DNA from: Allosphingosinicella sp042666435
GTDB taxonomy: Bacteria > Pseudomonadota > Alphaproteobacteria > Sphingomonadales > Sphingomonadaceae
Length of the DNA stretch: 64,000 nucleotides
Direction: 5' to 3'
Assembly (NCBI RefSeq): GCF_042666435.1
Contig: NZ_JBHTDC010000002.1
Span: 248,001 to 312,000, forward strand
Shown here: positions 8,805-16,780 of the stretch, piece by piece
Layout of the letters: the number at the start of each line of letters is the position of its first letter
How positions within the stretch are numbered: the first letter of the stretch is position 1
Position numbers and translations under genes: made by a program
The notes under the pieces: generated by a model
Database searches by the model: none
Told to the model about the DNA's origin: nothing
The model's input: only the letters and a program-made list of their open reading frames with translations

Positions 8805-8945
8805 CGCCCGAGCTAGATTGCTTCGCTGGCGCTCGCAATGACGAAAGGCTAGCGCCCAGCCGCTTCCAATCCGTGATCCGCCAGCCGTCCTTCGACACGC
8901 GCTCTCGACCAGCTCGATCGCTGCTCAGGATGAGCGGAAGGGGCA
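8805..8945. repeat. Degenerate single-arm copies of dispersed repeats
   Basis: Two half-elements lie in this 226-bp gap. ATTGCTTCGCTGGCGCTCGC followed by AATGACGA is at about 8817-8845. GTCCTTCGACACGCGCTCTC, ending in CTCAGGATGAGCGG, is at about 8888-8940. Each resembles one arm of the palindromes seen elsewhere (compare 47434-47546), but the second arm is missing. Nothing else is visible in the gap. Confidence 0.5.
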
Positions 8946-8955
8946 TCAGCGCCCG

Positions 8956-9984
8956 TTAGCCTTTGTCGCGCTTGCGCCAGTCGCTAAGCCGCCAGCCGCC
9001 GAACATCGCGATTTCGGCGTTATGCGGCTGCTTCTTCGGGTCGGCCTTGCTCCACCCCGTGACCTGCTCCAGCGCGGGGAGTTCCGGCGGCGGCGGTTCG
9101 TCGTCAGGGCTCCAGTCGCCGGCCTGCTCCTCGCGCGCGGCGGCGCGGAGGGCGGCGTCTTCCGCCTCGCGCGCCTTTTCCGCCGTCCACATGGCGCGCA
9201 GGCGTTCGGTGTAGGTCTCCCAGGGCTCGCCCCGGCGCTTGCGGCGGTGGGGCTGGTCCCAGCTCTGGCGGACGCTCTTTTCGTGCAGGCAGAGCAATTG
9301 CAGCGCCTGGCCGGCGGTCAGCGGCGGGATCGGCGGGGGATCGTTGCGGCGCCAGCCATCGTCGGCGTGGGATTGCGGCGAGGCCGCCATCAGCATCGCC
9401 GCCTCCAGCCTTTCATAGCCCATCGCCAACGCGAGGCGCATCTCGCGGGCGAAGGCCCTGGAAGCGCGGGCGCGGGCGTAGAAGCTCGAATGGGCGAAGC
9501 CGGCGGCGGCGGCCGACAGGCGAATGTTGGCGCTGGCGGACAGGGCGCGGAGGAAGCTCTGCTCGGCCGCCTTGGTCATCCGGCCGGGCGGGGCGAGACG
9601 GAGCTGGAGGCGGCCGGAGCGGAGGCGGGTGATGGTGGGTTCGCCGCCCGTGGTTTTCAGATTCCTGGGCTCGCTCGGGGCAGGACGTGGCGCGCGGAGG
9701 CCGTCCGGTCGCTTCGCTCCCGGCCCCTCCACCGCCTTGCAGGCGGTCCCCCTCCCCTGCAAGGACATGGGAGGATTTTTCTGCCGGTTCAACGCGGCCT
9801 GGGCGGCGACCAGGGCGGCGTCCCACTGGGTGGCGAAGGCGGGGTGCTTGGAGCGGCGCTTGGTGAAGGTGGAGCGGTGCAGCCCCAGGCGGCGGGCGGC
9901 GAGGCGGGCATTGCCGGTGCGCGCCAGTTCGGCGAGGAAGGCGGCGTTCTGGGCGGCCTGGCGGCGGGTGAGCAAGCGCGGCAT
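8956..9984 (-). CDS. Protein with two helix-turn-helix-like modules, repeat inserted between them
   Basis: A 342-residue protein. Residues about 10-65 (AAFLAELARTGNARLAARRL, then GLHRSTFTKRR) and about 140-200 (EQSFLRALSASANIRLSAAA, then GFAHSSFYARARASRAFARE) look like two copies of one HTH-type module, reminiscent of terminase small-subunit DNA-binding folds. The linker includes SLQGRGTACKAVEGPGAKRP, a translation of a palindromic intergenic-type repeat at 9721-9775. The C-terminal half is rich in W, R and E, ending RLSDWRKRDKG. It lies between the restriction remnant and a lipoprotein gene in the accessory block. The DNA-binding role is inferred from the modules only. Confidence 0.6.
   Translation of the reverse strand: MPRLLTRRQAAQNAAFLAELARTGNARLAARRLGLHRSTFTKRRSKHPAFATQWDAALVAAQAALNRQKNPPMSLQGRGTACKAVEGPGAKRPDGLRAPRPAPSEPRNLKTTGGEPTITRLRSGRLQLRLAPPGRMTKAAEQSFLRALSASANIRLSAAAAGFAHSSFYARARASRAFAREMRLALAMGYERLEAAMLMAASPQSHADDGWRRNDPPPIPPLTAGQALQLLCLHEKSVRQSWDQPHRRKRRGEPWETYTERLRAMWTAEKAREAEDAALRAAAREEQAGDWSPDDEPPPPELPALEQVTGWSKADPKKQPHNAEIAMFGGWRLSDWRKRDKG
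9721..9775. repeat. Palindromic repeat inside a coding frame
   Basis: The stretch has the hairpin ACCGCCTTGCAGGCGGT followed by CCCCTCCCCTGCAAGGACAT. This resembles GC-rich intergenic REP-type elements (compare the outer arms at 41539-41716). Here it lies in frame inside the minus-strand gene 8956-9984 and adds a glycine/proline/arginine-rich linker without a stop. Confidence 0.6.
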
Positions 9985-10124
9985 GTTCGCCTCATGTTCC
10001 GCGTCGATTCCCTATTCGTCAAGGGCCGAAAATATCGGATGACGGGCCGCGGAAAGCGACATAGCCTCGCGGCCTTCGACGGCGTGGCGCGGACGCGGGC
10101 GGCCTGCGGGCAAAGGGGGGATAT

Positions 10125-10610
10125 ATGAGGCATTTCCTGATCGGCGGCATGGCCGCTTTCGCTTTGGCGAGCTGCAATTCAGGGGGCGAGGAGGCCGAGG
10201 CGGCGCCGGCCGCGGAGAATGCTTCCGCGGCGGCTTCGCAGGCGACGCCGGCCCCGGTGCGGCTGCCGATCGAGACCGGCTCCTATGTCAATGTCGGGGA
10301 GGAATGCGGCGCGCCGATCGTCGCGACCCATTATGACGGCGAGCGCATCCGGTGGCTCTATCCGGACCCGGCCGAGAGCTTCGCGGAGACGCCGCGGGCG
10401 GTGGCGCAGGACGGCAATGTCTATACGCTCGAATCGATGGAATCGTACGAAATGCCCTCCAATTCCGACGAGCCCGAAATGGCGCCGATCCAGACGCGCA
10501 TCGAGGTCAAGGCACGCGACCGCATCCTGATCAGCGTGCAGGACGATGTCGAGGCGCGGCTGTGCGCGCCGGAGAGCCTGCCCGAGGCGATCCGCCGGCA
10601 GATCGGGTAA
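10125..10610 (+). CDS. Putative lipoprotein, 161 aa
   Basis: The N-terminus MRHFLIGGMAAFALASCNSG is a lipoprotein signal with lipobox LASC. An alanine/proline/glutamate-rich linker follows, then a small domain with GSYVNVGEECGAPIVATHYD, AVAQDGNVYTLESMESYEMP and a late cysteine in ARLCAPESLPEAIRRQIG. The two conserved-looking cysteines could form a disulfide. The ATG at 10125 follows GGGGGATAT. No known family is recognised. It sits just upstream of rplK on the same strand, about 190 bp away. Confidence 0.75.
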   Translation: MRHFLIGGMAAFALASCNSGGEEAEAAPAAENASAAASQATPAPVRLPIETGSYVNVGEECGAPIVATHYDGERIRWLYPDPAESFAETPRAVAQDGNVYTLESMESYEMPSNSDEPEMAPIQTRIEVKARDRILISVQDDVEARLCAPESLPEAIRRQIG

Positions 10611-10796
10611 GGGCGCGCGCGCCTCGGCACGGCTCCGCAGGGGAATTGCCTTGCGGGGCGGGTTGCGCTAAGGGCGCCGCTTCCAGCGCAACAGCCTTGG
10701 AAAATTGCGGGAGACGGGCTTCGGCCGGTCGTCTGGACCGCTAAACTTGAACCCGGCCGGAAGTATCCCTTCCGGACGACCTACAGAGTGAGACAC

Positions 10797-11228
10797 ATGG
10801 CTAAGAAGATAACGGGCTATATCAAGCTCCAGGTGCCCGCGGGCGCCGCCAATCCGTCGCCGCCGATCGGCCCCGCTTTGGGCCAGCGCGGCGTCAACAT
10901 CATGGAATTCTGCAAGGCGTTCAACGCCCAGACCGGCGATGTCGAAAAGGGCATGCCGATCCCGACCGTGATCACCGTCTATGCCGACCGCAGCTTCTCG
11001 TTCGAGACCAAGTCGCCGCCGGCGAGCTTCCTCATCAAGAAGGCGGCCAATTTGAAGGCCGGTTCCAAGGAGCCGGGCAAGCAGATCGCCGGCAAGATCA
11101 AGCGCTCGGCGCTCCGCGATATCGCCGAGACCAAGATGAAGGATCTGAACGCCAACGATCTCGACGCGGCGACCAAGATCATCGAGGGCAGCGCCGTCTC
11201 GATGGGCCTCGAAGTGGTGGAGGGTTGA
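10797..11228 (+). CDS. rplK: 50S ribosomal protein L11
   Basis: The ATG at 10797 gives a 143-residue protein beginning MAKKITGYIKLQVPAGAANP and containing PPIGPALGQRGVNIMEFCKA, the methylatable L11 N-terminal domain. The C-terminal RNA-binding domain holds SPPASFLIKKAANL. L11 forms the GTPase-associated stalk base with 23S rRNA and L10. An in-frame ATG three codons earlier is unlikely to be used. A small stem (CCGGAAGTATCCCTTCCGG, 10756-10774) lies in the leader. The rplA start is two bases after the stop. Confidence 0.97.
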   Translation: MAKKITGYIKLQVPAGAANPSPPIGPALGQRGVNIMEFCKAFNAQTGDVEKGMPIPTVITVYADRSFSFETKSPPASFLIKKAANLKAGSKEPGKQIAGKIKRSALRDIAETKMKDLNANDLDAATKIIEGSAVSMGLEVVEG

Positions 11229-11230
11229 AC

Positions 11231-11929
11231 ATGGCCAAGCTGACCAAGAAGGCGAAGGCCCTCGCCGGCACGATCGACCGCGAGAAGCTGCACAATGTCG
11301 ATGAGGCGATCAAGGTCGTCCGCTCCAACGCCACCGCCAAGTTCGACGAGACCGTCGAGGTGGCGATCAACCTGGGCGTCGATCCGAGGCATGCGGACCA
11401 GATGGTGCGCGGCGTCGTCACCCTCCCCGCCGGCACCGGCAAGGACGTCCGCGTCGCCGTGTTCGCGCGCGGCGACAAGGCCGAGGAAGCCACCAAGGCG
11501 GGCGCGGACGTGGTCGGCGCCGAAGACCTGATGGAGAGCATCCAGGGCGGCACGATCGATTTCGACCGCGTCATCGCGACGCCCGACATGATGGGCATCG
11601 TCGGACGGCTCGGCAAGGTGCTCGGCCCCAAGGGGCTGATGCCGAACCCGAAGCTCGGCACCGTCACGCCCAACGTCACCGAGGCCGTCAAGGCGGCCAA
11701 GGGCGGCCAGGTCGAGTTTCGCGTCGAGAAGGCCGGGATCATCCATTCGGGGATCGGCAAGGCGAGCTTCACCGAAGCCGACCTCCGGAAGAATTTCGAC
11801 GCGTTCGTCGATGCGATCGTCAAGGCGAAGCCCGCCGGCGCCAAGGGCAAATATGTCCGCAAGGTCGCCCTCTCCTCCTCGATGGGGCCGGGCATCAAGG
11901 TCGACGTGGCGGAAGTCGCGAGCGCCTGA
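11231..11929 (+). CDS. rplA: 50S ribosomal protein L1
   Basis: A 232-residue L1 protein with ATG at 11231: MAKLTKKAKALAGTIDREKL. Conserved segments VAINLGVDPRHADQMVRGVV, GKVLGPKGLMPNPKLGTVTP and GIIHSGIGKASF are present. L1 builds the L1 stalk near the E site and usually represses the L11-L1 operon by binding its leader. It is followed by a clear rho-independent terminator, so rplK-rplA form a closed two-gene unit here rather than reading into rplJ. Confidence 0.97.
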   Translation: MAKLTKKAKALAGTIDREKLHNVDEAIKVVRSNATAKFDETVEVAINLGVDPRHADQMVRGVVTLPAGTGKDVRVAVFARGDKAEEATKAGADVVGAEDLMESIQGGTIDFDRVIATPDMMGIVGRLGKVLGPKGLMPNPKLGTVTPNVTEAVKAAKGGQVEFRVEKAGIIHSGIGKASFTEADLRKNFDAFVDAIVKAKPAGAKGKYVRKVALSSSMGPGIKVDVAEVASA

Positions 11930-11953
11930 GCCGACGACCAAGCTGAAAGAGCG

Positions 11954-11983
11954 AAGGGCCGGGGGAAACTCCGGCCCTTTTCC
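11954..11983 (+). terminator. Rho-independent terminator of rplKA
   Basis: The stem GGGCCGG / CCGGCCC (11956-11962 and 11971-11977), extended by AA/TT pairs, is followed by TTTTCCTTT. It lies about 25 bp past the rplA stop. Confidence 0.85.
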
Positions 11984-12070
11984 TTTGCGATGACGCCGTG
12001 TTCATCCCTAAAGTGATTGATGCAGATCATCGTCGGGGACCGACAGCGCGCGATGGGCGTTGGGGGCGCG

Positions 12071-12355
12071 ATGCCGCATTTCTATTTCCACGTCAGCAAC
12101 GGCACCGGCTTCGTCAGGGACGAGGAGGGGCGCGAGCTCGCGGACGTCGGCGAGGCGCGTGAACGGGCGCTGCACGACATTCGCTCCATCCTCTCCGAGG
12201 AAATAAAGGGCGGCGTGGTCGACCTTCGCGGGCGGCTGGACGTGGCGGACGGTTCAGGGAACGTGATCGTCGCTATCCCGTTCGAGGAGGCGGTGGAGCT
12301 GCATGTAGAAGACGCGGTGCCGCCCACCGGCGACGACGGACGGGAAGGCCCATGA
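12071..12355 (+). CDS. DUF6894 family small protein
   Basis: The likely start at 12071 gives a 94-residue protein, MPHFYFHVSNGTGFVRDEEG followed by RELADVGEARERALHDIRSI. This is the DUF6894 pattern of a short beta-rich protein common in sphingomonads and rhizobia. Upstream in-frame starts at 12017/12020 would add residues not seen in the family. It overlaps the next gene by ATGA, so it is probably translationally coupled to the Crp/Fnr regulator. The function is unknown. Confidence 0.75.
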   Translation: MPHFYFHVSNGTGFVRDEEGRELADVGEARERALHDIRSILSEEIKGGVVDLRGRLDVADGSGNVIVAIPFEEAVELHVEDAVPPTGDDGREGP

Positions 12356-13071
12356 TCGAGAAGCTGCTGATGAAGCTGCGCGCCCGCGATCATGTCGGGC
12401 CGGACGAGGAACGCGCGCTCCGGGGCGCGATCGCGGATACGGCCATAGCCCCCGCGGACCGCACCATCATCCGCGCCGGCGAGGAGCTGGACCATTGCGT
12501 GCTACTGCTCGAGGGACTGCTCTGCCGTTACAAGGATCTGCGGAACGGTGAGCGCCAGATCATGGAACTCCACGTTCCCGGCGACTTCGCCGACCTCCAC
12601 AGCTTCACGCTGAAGCGGCTCGACCATAATGTCATGGCGCTTACGCCCTGCCGCCTGGCCTTCGCCCCGCACGAGCGGCTGGAGGCGATCAGCCGGGAGC
12701 ATCCTCACCTCACCCGTCTGCTCTGGTTCTCCACCAACCTGGACGCCGCCATCCACCGCGAGTGGGTGCTGTCGCTCGGCCGCCGCACCGCCAGCGCGCG
12801 CATCGCCCACCTCTTTTGCGAGCTGCACGTGCGCCTGGACATGGTAGGTCTCGCCGACGGACTGGAATATCGGCTCGATCTCACCCAGGCCGATCTCGCC
12901 GAATGCATGGGCCTCACCTCCGTACACGTGAACCGAACCCTGAAGGACTTGCGGGAGCAGGGCCTGGTGAGCTTCAAGGGCGGCACGGTCCGTATCGACG
13001 ACCTGTCGGGCCTCCGGCACGTCGCCGAATTCGACCCTGGATATCTTTACCTCGACCGCCGGCCCCGCTGA
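12352..13071 (+). CDS. Crp/Fnr family transcriptional regulator
   Basis: A 239-residue protein with an N-terminal cyclic-nucleotide-binding-like barrel (IIRAGEELDHCVLLLEGLLC; GERQIMELHVPGDFADLHSF) and a C-terminal winged HTH (LDLTQADLAECMGLTSVHVN, then RTLKDLREQGLV). No N-terminal cysteine cluster is visible, so it is not a canonical oxygen-sensing FNR. The ligand is unknown. It is coupled to the DUF6894 gene and lies upstream of the Hsp20 gene. Confidence 0.88.
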   Translation: MIEKLLMKLRARDHVGPDEERALRGAIADTAIAPADRTIIRAGEELDHCVLLLEGLLCRYKDLRNGERQIMELHVPGDFADLHSFTLKRLDHNVMALTPCRLAFAPHERLEAISREHPHLTRLLWFSTNLDAAIHREWVLSLGRRTASARIAHLFCELHVRLDMVGLADGLEYRLDLTQADLAECMGLTSVHVNRTLKDLREQGLVSFKGGTVRIDDLSGLRHVAEFDPGYLYLDRRPR

Positions 13072-13094
13072 CTGGATTTCGCGCTTTCGACCCC

Positions 13095-13120
13095 TCTTGA
13101 AATCGATCTTTCCAATAATA
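13095..13120 (+). promoter_or_regulatory. Candidate heat-shock (RpoH) promoter
   Basis: CTTGAAA at 13095-13101 matches the -35 element of RpoH promoters. CCAATAATAG at 13111-13120 is a plausible -10 box at slightly short spacing. It lies about 110 bp upstream of the Hsp20 start, leaving room for the structured leader that follows. Confidence 0.5.
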
Positions 13121-13130
13121 GATTCTCGAG

Positions 13131-13226
13131 CGCCGGCCGCCGTTCCGGGACCGGCATTGCTCTTGAGGGCGTCCGCTCTCTCGGACGCACCTTGTAAACA
13201 TCGTTGCTCAAAGGAGGACTTTGAAT
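13131..13226 (+). promoter_or_regulatory. Candidate ROSE-type RNA thermometer
   Basis: The leader folds into successive hairpins. One is GCCGG...CCGGC at about 13131-13154; one is the perfect stem GCGTCCG/CGGACGC at 13168-13187. The last begins GTTGCTC just before AAAGGAGGAC, which holds the ribosome binding site. A UUGCU run pairing imperfectly with AGGAGG is the hallmark of ROSE elements upstream of alphaproteobacterial small heat-shock genes. Confidence 0.6.
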
Positions 13227-13718
13227 ATGAGGACCAACTTCGACCTTTCCGGCTTCCGCCGGTCGACCATCGGCTTCGACAGGCTGTTCGACCTGCTTGA
13301 AAGCAGCGCCGCCGCCCAGAATGCTGACGGCTATCCGCCGTTCGATCTGGAATATGACGACGCGGACAGCTATCGCATCACGCTGGCGGTCGCCGGCTTC
13401 AAGCCCCAGGAAATCGAGGTTACTGCTCAGCAGAACCTCCTCATCGTCTCCGGCCGCAAGGCGGACGATGAGCAGAATGACGGACGATATCTCCATCGCG
13501 GGATCGCCCGCCGGGGCTTCGAGCGCCGCTTCGAACTTGCCGACTTCGTGCAGGTGAAGAGTGCCGACATGAAGGACGGTCTCCTGACGATCGACCTCGC
13601 GCGCGAAGTCCCCGAGGCGATGCGGCCGCGCAGGATCGAGATTGGCGGCAATGTCCACCAGCTCGAAACCGGCGCGAACGACGGCGATGCCAAGAAGGGT
13701 AGCCGCGAGGCCGCCTGA
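13227..13718 (+). CDS. Small heat-shock protein, Hsp20/IbpA type
   Basis: The ATG at 13227 (AAAGGAGG nine bases upstream) gives a 163-residue protein: MRTNFDLSGFRRSTIGFDRL. An alpha-crystallin domain follows with PPFDLEYDDADSYRITLAVA, GFKPQEIEVTAQQNLLIVSG and the tail motif GLLTIDLAREVPE. Such chaperones hold unfolded proteins in soluble oligomers. Family length is about 140-165 residues. The upstream RpoH-like promoter and apparent thermometer fit heat induction. A GC-rich stem without a T-tract (13735-13758) follows the gene. Confidence 0.93.
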   Translation: MRTNFDLSGFRRSTIGFDRLFDLLESSAAAQNADGYPPFDLEYDDADSYRITLAVAGFKPQEIEVTAQQNLLIVSGRKADDEQNDGRYLHRGIARRGFERRFELADFVQVKSADMKDGLLTIDLAREVPEAMRPRRIEIGGNVHQLETGANDGDAKKGSREAA

Positions 13719-13999
13719 TCGAGGCCCAGAACCGCCCCGGTGCCGACAGGCGCCGGGGCACGCCGCCAGGAAGCCTGCCCGCTCCGTCCGGGGGGCAGCG
13801 TCGTGGAGGCCGCGGAAAGAGCCGCGATCAGCTGGCCGGCGCTCCGTTGGCAGCGAAAAATCCCCTGTGCATGAAGGTGGGCGCGAGCTTCCGGTCCCGT
13901 TCGATCGCGCGACGGCGCGGCTCCCCGGCCCATTCCTATCCATTTTGATAATGAATTGGTGTTACGGGAGGAGCGTTCACAAAGAGCGAAGCGCCCAAG

Positions 14000-16300
14000 T
14001 TGAAGACCAAAAGCATCCGTTTTGGCAGTGCACCGTTCAGGGCGTTCCTCCTCGCGCTCTGCATCGGGCTGGCCTTCGGCGCACTCCAGATCGGCGAGCC
14101 GCTCGAAAACGCGATGAAGATCGCGCGCAACAAGCTGCGCGACCATCAGGCGAGCGGATCGATCATCCTGGTCGCGATCGACGACCGCAGCGTCGCCGAA
14201 TATGGGCGGACCCCCTGGCCGAGCGACCAGCTGGCCGAGCTGGTCGAGCGGGTGCGCGGGGCCGGCGCGCGGCGCATCCATGTCGATGTCGAGCTTCCGG
14301 CTGGCGGCCCCAGCCGCGAGACGGCGCGGCTGGAAGCGGTCTTCCGCGCCATGGGCCGCGACCTCCTGCTGCCGGCGCGCTTCGCGATCGACCCCGTGAC
14401 CGGGCGGCGATCGGAACACCGGCCGGCCGAGCGATTCTCGCGCGACGCCCGGCTGGTGAACACCAATCTGCTGTTCAACTGGGACGACAATGTCTGGCTC
14501 CACCCCTATTCCGCCGAGATGGGGGGCGGGCGGCTGCCCTCGCTGGGAAGCGTGCTCGGCCAGACGGAATCGAAAACGACGAGCCTGTTTCCGATCGACT
14601 ATGCCATCGACGCGCGGTCCATCGCGACGATCAGCGCGGGCGACGTGCTCGACCATCGCTGGCCAGCCGGATCGGTGGCCGGCAAGGATGTCGTGATCGC
14701 CCGGACCGATTTCACCGCCGAATATTATCGCGCGCCGGGCTATCGGCCGGTGCCGGCGGTGACCTTGCACCTCCTCGCGGCGGAAACATTGCTGGCCGGG
14801 CGCCCGCTGGTGGTGGGATGGCTGCTTCCGGTCGCCGTCGCCGCCCTGATGGCCGGCCTCATCCTTTACAAGAAGCGGCGCGGACTCGCCGCCGGCCTGC
14901 TCGCCACCGCCGCGACCGGTTTCCTCGCGCTGCCCATCCTGCTGGAACATCACCATGTCCACGCCCAGGTCGTGCCCGCCATCGCCGTCATCGCGACCGC
15001 CACCCTGGCGCGCCTGTGGAAAAGCCTGCGCCGATCCTACCAGGCGCGGGGAACCACCAACATGGTTTCCGGACTGCCCAATATGGAGGCACTGCGTTAC
15101 TCGCGCGGCGTCAGCGGCGGCACCGTCGTCGCCGCCCGGGTCCAGAATTACACCCAGATCACGACATCGCTTCCGCCGGAGCATGAAAAGGAGCTTGTCG
15201 AGCAGATCGTGGCGCGGCTCAATTTCGGCACCGCCGGCTCGGTCATCCACCAGGCGGACGAAGGCATCTTCGTCTGGCTTATGGAACAGACGCTGGAGGA
15301 AAGCATCGTCCAGCAGCTCGAAGGGCTCCAGGCGCTGTTTAGAAGCCCGATCGTCGTGGCGACCCGCCTCATCGACCTCTCGGTCACGTTCGGCCTCGAC
15401 CTCGACGGATCGCGCGCTTTGATGCAGCGCGTGTCGAGCGCGCTGGTCGCCGCCGACAAGGCGGCGCGCGACGGCAAGAGGTGGGGCAGCTTCAACCCGG
15501 CCAGCATCGAGGATGCGGAATGGGCGATGTCGCTGCTGACCCGGCTCGACCATGCGATCGACAATGGCGAATTGTGGGTCGCCTACCAGCCCAAGGTCGA
15601 TTGTCAGACCGGCCGCATCGTCGGCGCGGAAGCGCTGGTCCGGTGGACCCATCCGGAGAAAGGCGAAGTCTATCCGGACCAGTTCATCGGCGCCGCCGAG
15701 CAGGGCGGGCGCATCGGGCGGCTGACCTTCTTCGTGCTGGACACGGCGCTCGCGGCGGCGGCCCGGGTGAACCGTTCCGGGCGCCGTTTCGTCGTCGCCG
15801 TCAACCTCTCGGCGATCATGCTCGGCCAGGACGATCTCATCCCGGCGGTGGACGCGCTGCTGAAGAAGCACCGGCTCGCGCCGGACCTGCTGATGCTGGA
15901 AGTGACCGAAACGTCGACCCTGGGAAGCTCGGCCGATGCGATCGGCAGCCTCACCCGGCTGAGCGAGATGGGCGTCCAGCTCTCGATCGACGATTACGGG
16001 ACCGGATTCTCGACGCTCGAATATCTGCGGCGGATCCCGGCCTCCGAGATCAAGATCGACCGCAGCTTCATCGGCATGCTGCACAAATCCCAGAGCGACC
16101 GCATCATGGTCCATTCCACGATCCAGCTCGCCCACTCGCTGGGCCGCAAGGTCGTCGCCGAGGGCGTCGAGAGCGAAGACATATTGGACGAGCTGAAGCG
16201 CATGCAGTGCGACATAGTCCAGGGCTATCATAGCGGCCGGCCGAAAACCCTCGCCGCATTGCTGGAGCGGCTCGAGCATGAGGGCCGCGAGGCGGCCTGA
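14000..16300 (+). CDS. CHASE2-EAL protein with a degenerate GGDEF domain
   Basis: A 766-residue protein. Residues about 20-265 form an extracytoplasmic CHASE2-like sensor (IILVAIDDRSVAEYGRTPWP; ARRIHVDVELP) after one N-terminal helix. Two or three membrane helices follow (about 270-340). The GGDEF-position domain starts SGLPNMEALRYS, but the catalytic motif is replaced by QADEGIFVW near 416. The EAL domain is intact: AEALVRW near 541, VTETSTLG, and DDYGTGFSTLEYLRRIP near 663. It therefore probably hydrolyses rather than makes c-di-GMP. No ATG or GTG is available near the N-terminus, so the start is taken as TTG at 14000. An unusual 281-bp gap precedes it. Confidence 0.82.
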   Translation: MKTKSIRFGSAPFRAFLLALCIGLAFGALQIGEPLENAMKIARNKLRDHQASGSIILVAIDDRSVAEYGRTPWPSDQLAELVERVRGAGARRIHVDVELPAGGPSRETARLEAVFRAMGRDLLLPARFAIDPVTGRRSEHRPAERFSRDARLVNTNLLFNWDDNVWLHPYSAEMGGGRLPSLGSVLGQTESKTTSLFPIDYAIDARSIATISAGDVLDHRWPAGSVAGKDVVIARTDFTAEYYRAPGYRPVPAVTLHLLAAETLLAGRPLVVGWLLPVAVAALMAGLILYKKRRGLAAGLLATAATGFLALPILLEHHHVHAQVVPAIAVIATATLARLWKSLRRSYQARGTTNMVSGLPNMEALRYSRGVSGGTVVAARVQNYTQITTSLPPEHEKELVEQIVARLNFGTAGSVIHQADEGIFVWLMEQTLEESIVQQLEGLQALFRSPIVVATRLIDLSVTFGLDLDGSRALMQRVSSALVAADKAARDGKRWGSFNPASIEDAEWAMSLLTRLDHAIDNGELWVAYQPKVDCQTGRIVGAEALVRWTHPEKGEVYPDQFIGAAEQGGRIGRLTFFVLDTALAAAARVNRSGRRFVVAVNLSAIMLGQDDLIPAVDALLKKHRLAPDLLMLEVTETSTLGSSADAIGSLTRLSEMGVQLSIDDYGTGFSTLEYLRRIPASEIKIDRSFIGMLHKSQSDRIMVHSTIQLAHSLGRKVVAEGVESEDILDELKRMQCDIVQGYHSGRPKTLAALLERLEHEGREAA

Positions 16301-16619
16301 CGAAGGACCGTCTGATCTGATGCATCATTGCCGTGGAGGTTGAGCGTCGAAGCCTTGCCCTTCCTGCACTGGTGGTGGCGAAGGACAGCCCTTCAGCAGG
16401 CTCAGGGCGAACGGGTCAGGTTCAATGCTTCCCACTCCAGCTTCCGGCCATCCCGGACCAGCCCTTTCGCGCGCCACCCCTTTCCTGGAGCGTTTGATGG
16501 TCGGCCCGCGCCTGGATTGCGTCGCTTCGCCCCGCGATGACGGTGTCGGCCAAGCCAGTCGGCTGACATTCACTTCCTCGGGTCGGCGGCTCCGTGGCGG
16601 CAGCAGCACGCCTTCTTGG
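16301..16619. other. Intergenic region with a single-arm repeat
   Basis: Between the EAL gene and the CtrA-box region I see no convincing gene. At 16374-16415 there is a single arm of the dispersed repeat (AGCCCTTCAGCAGGCTCAGG, then GCGAACGG). The rest has no clear structure. Confidence 0.45.
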
Positions 16620-16652
16620 TTAACGCCGCGATAATGTTTAACCCCTTGTTAA
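16620..16652 (+). promoter_or_regulatory. Tandem CtrA-type binding motifs
   Basis: TTAACCCCTTGTTAA at 16638-16652 is an exact TTAA-N7-TTAA, the core of the alphaproteobacterial CtrA site. Immediately upstream, TTAACGCCGCGATAA at 16620-16634 matches with one base off. They lie 67-100 bp before a 12-codon ORF with a strong ribosome binding site. The region is markedly AT-richer than its surroundings, as expected for a promoter. Confidence 0.55.
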
Positions 16653-16718
16653 GCAGCCTGGTTAGGGTTACGCCTTCGTTAGCAGATTTTTCCTGCTGGC
16701 GAAAAAAGGGGATTTGTT

Positions 16719-16757
16719 ATGTGGAGCTGGCTTTTTGGCGGAAGCTATTGGCGCTGA
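16719..16757 (+). CDS. 12-codon Trp-rich ORF with its own terminator
   Basis: The sequence encodes MWSWLFGGSYWR and then TGA. AAGGGGA lies six bases before the ATG, a better ribosome binding site than many real genes here have. Three of twelve codons are Trp. A rho-independent terminator starts 24 bp past the stop, so the whole transcript would be under 200 nt. The layout (short Trp-containing peptide, then terminator) resembles a trp leader, but no trp gene follows. It could be a leader-derived small RNA or a dual-function transcript. Coding potential is judged from the binding site and context only. Confidence 0.45.
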   Translation: MWSWLFGGSYWR

Positions 16758-16780
16758 TTTTTCAGTAGCCTAGACGTTGA

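Noticed and set aside
13427..16279. 950-codon open frame on the minus strand across hsp20 and the CHASE2-EAL gene
   Set aside because: It spans two well-supported plus-strand genes and has no domain motifs.
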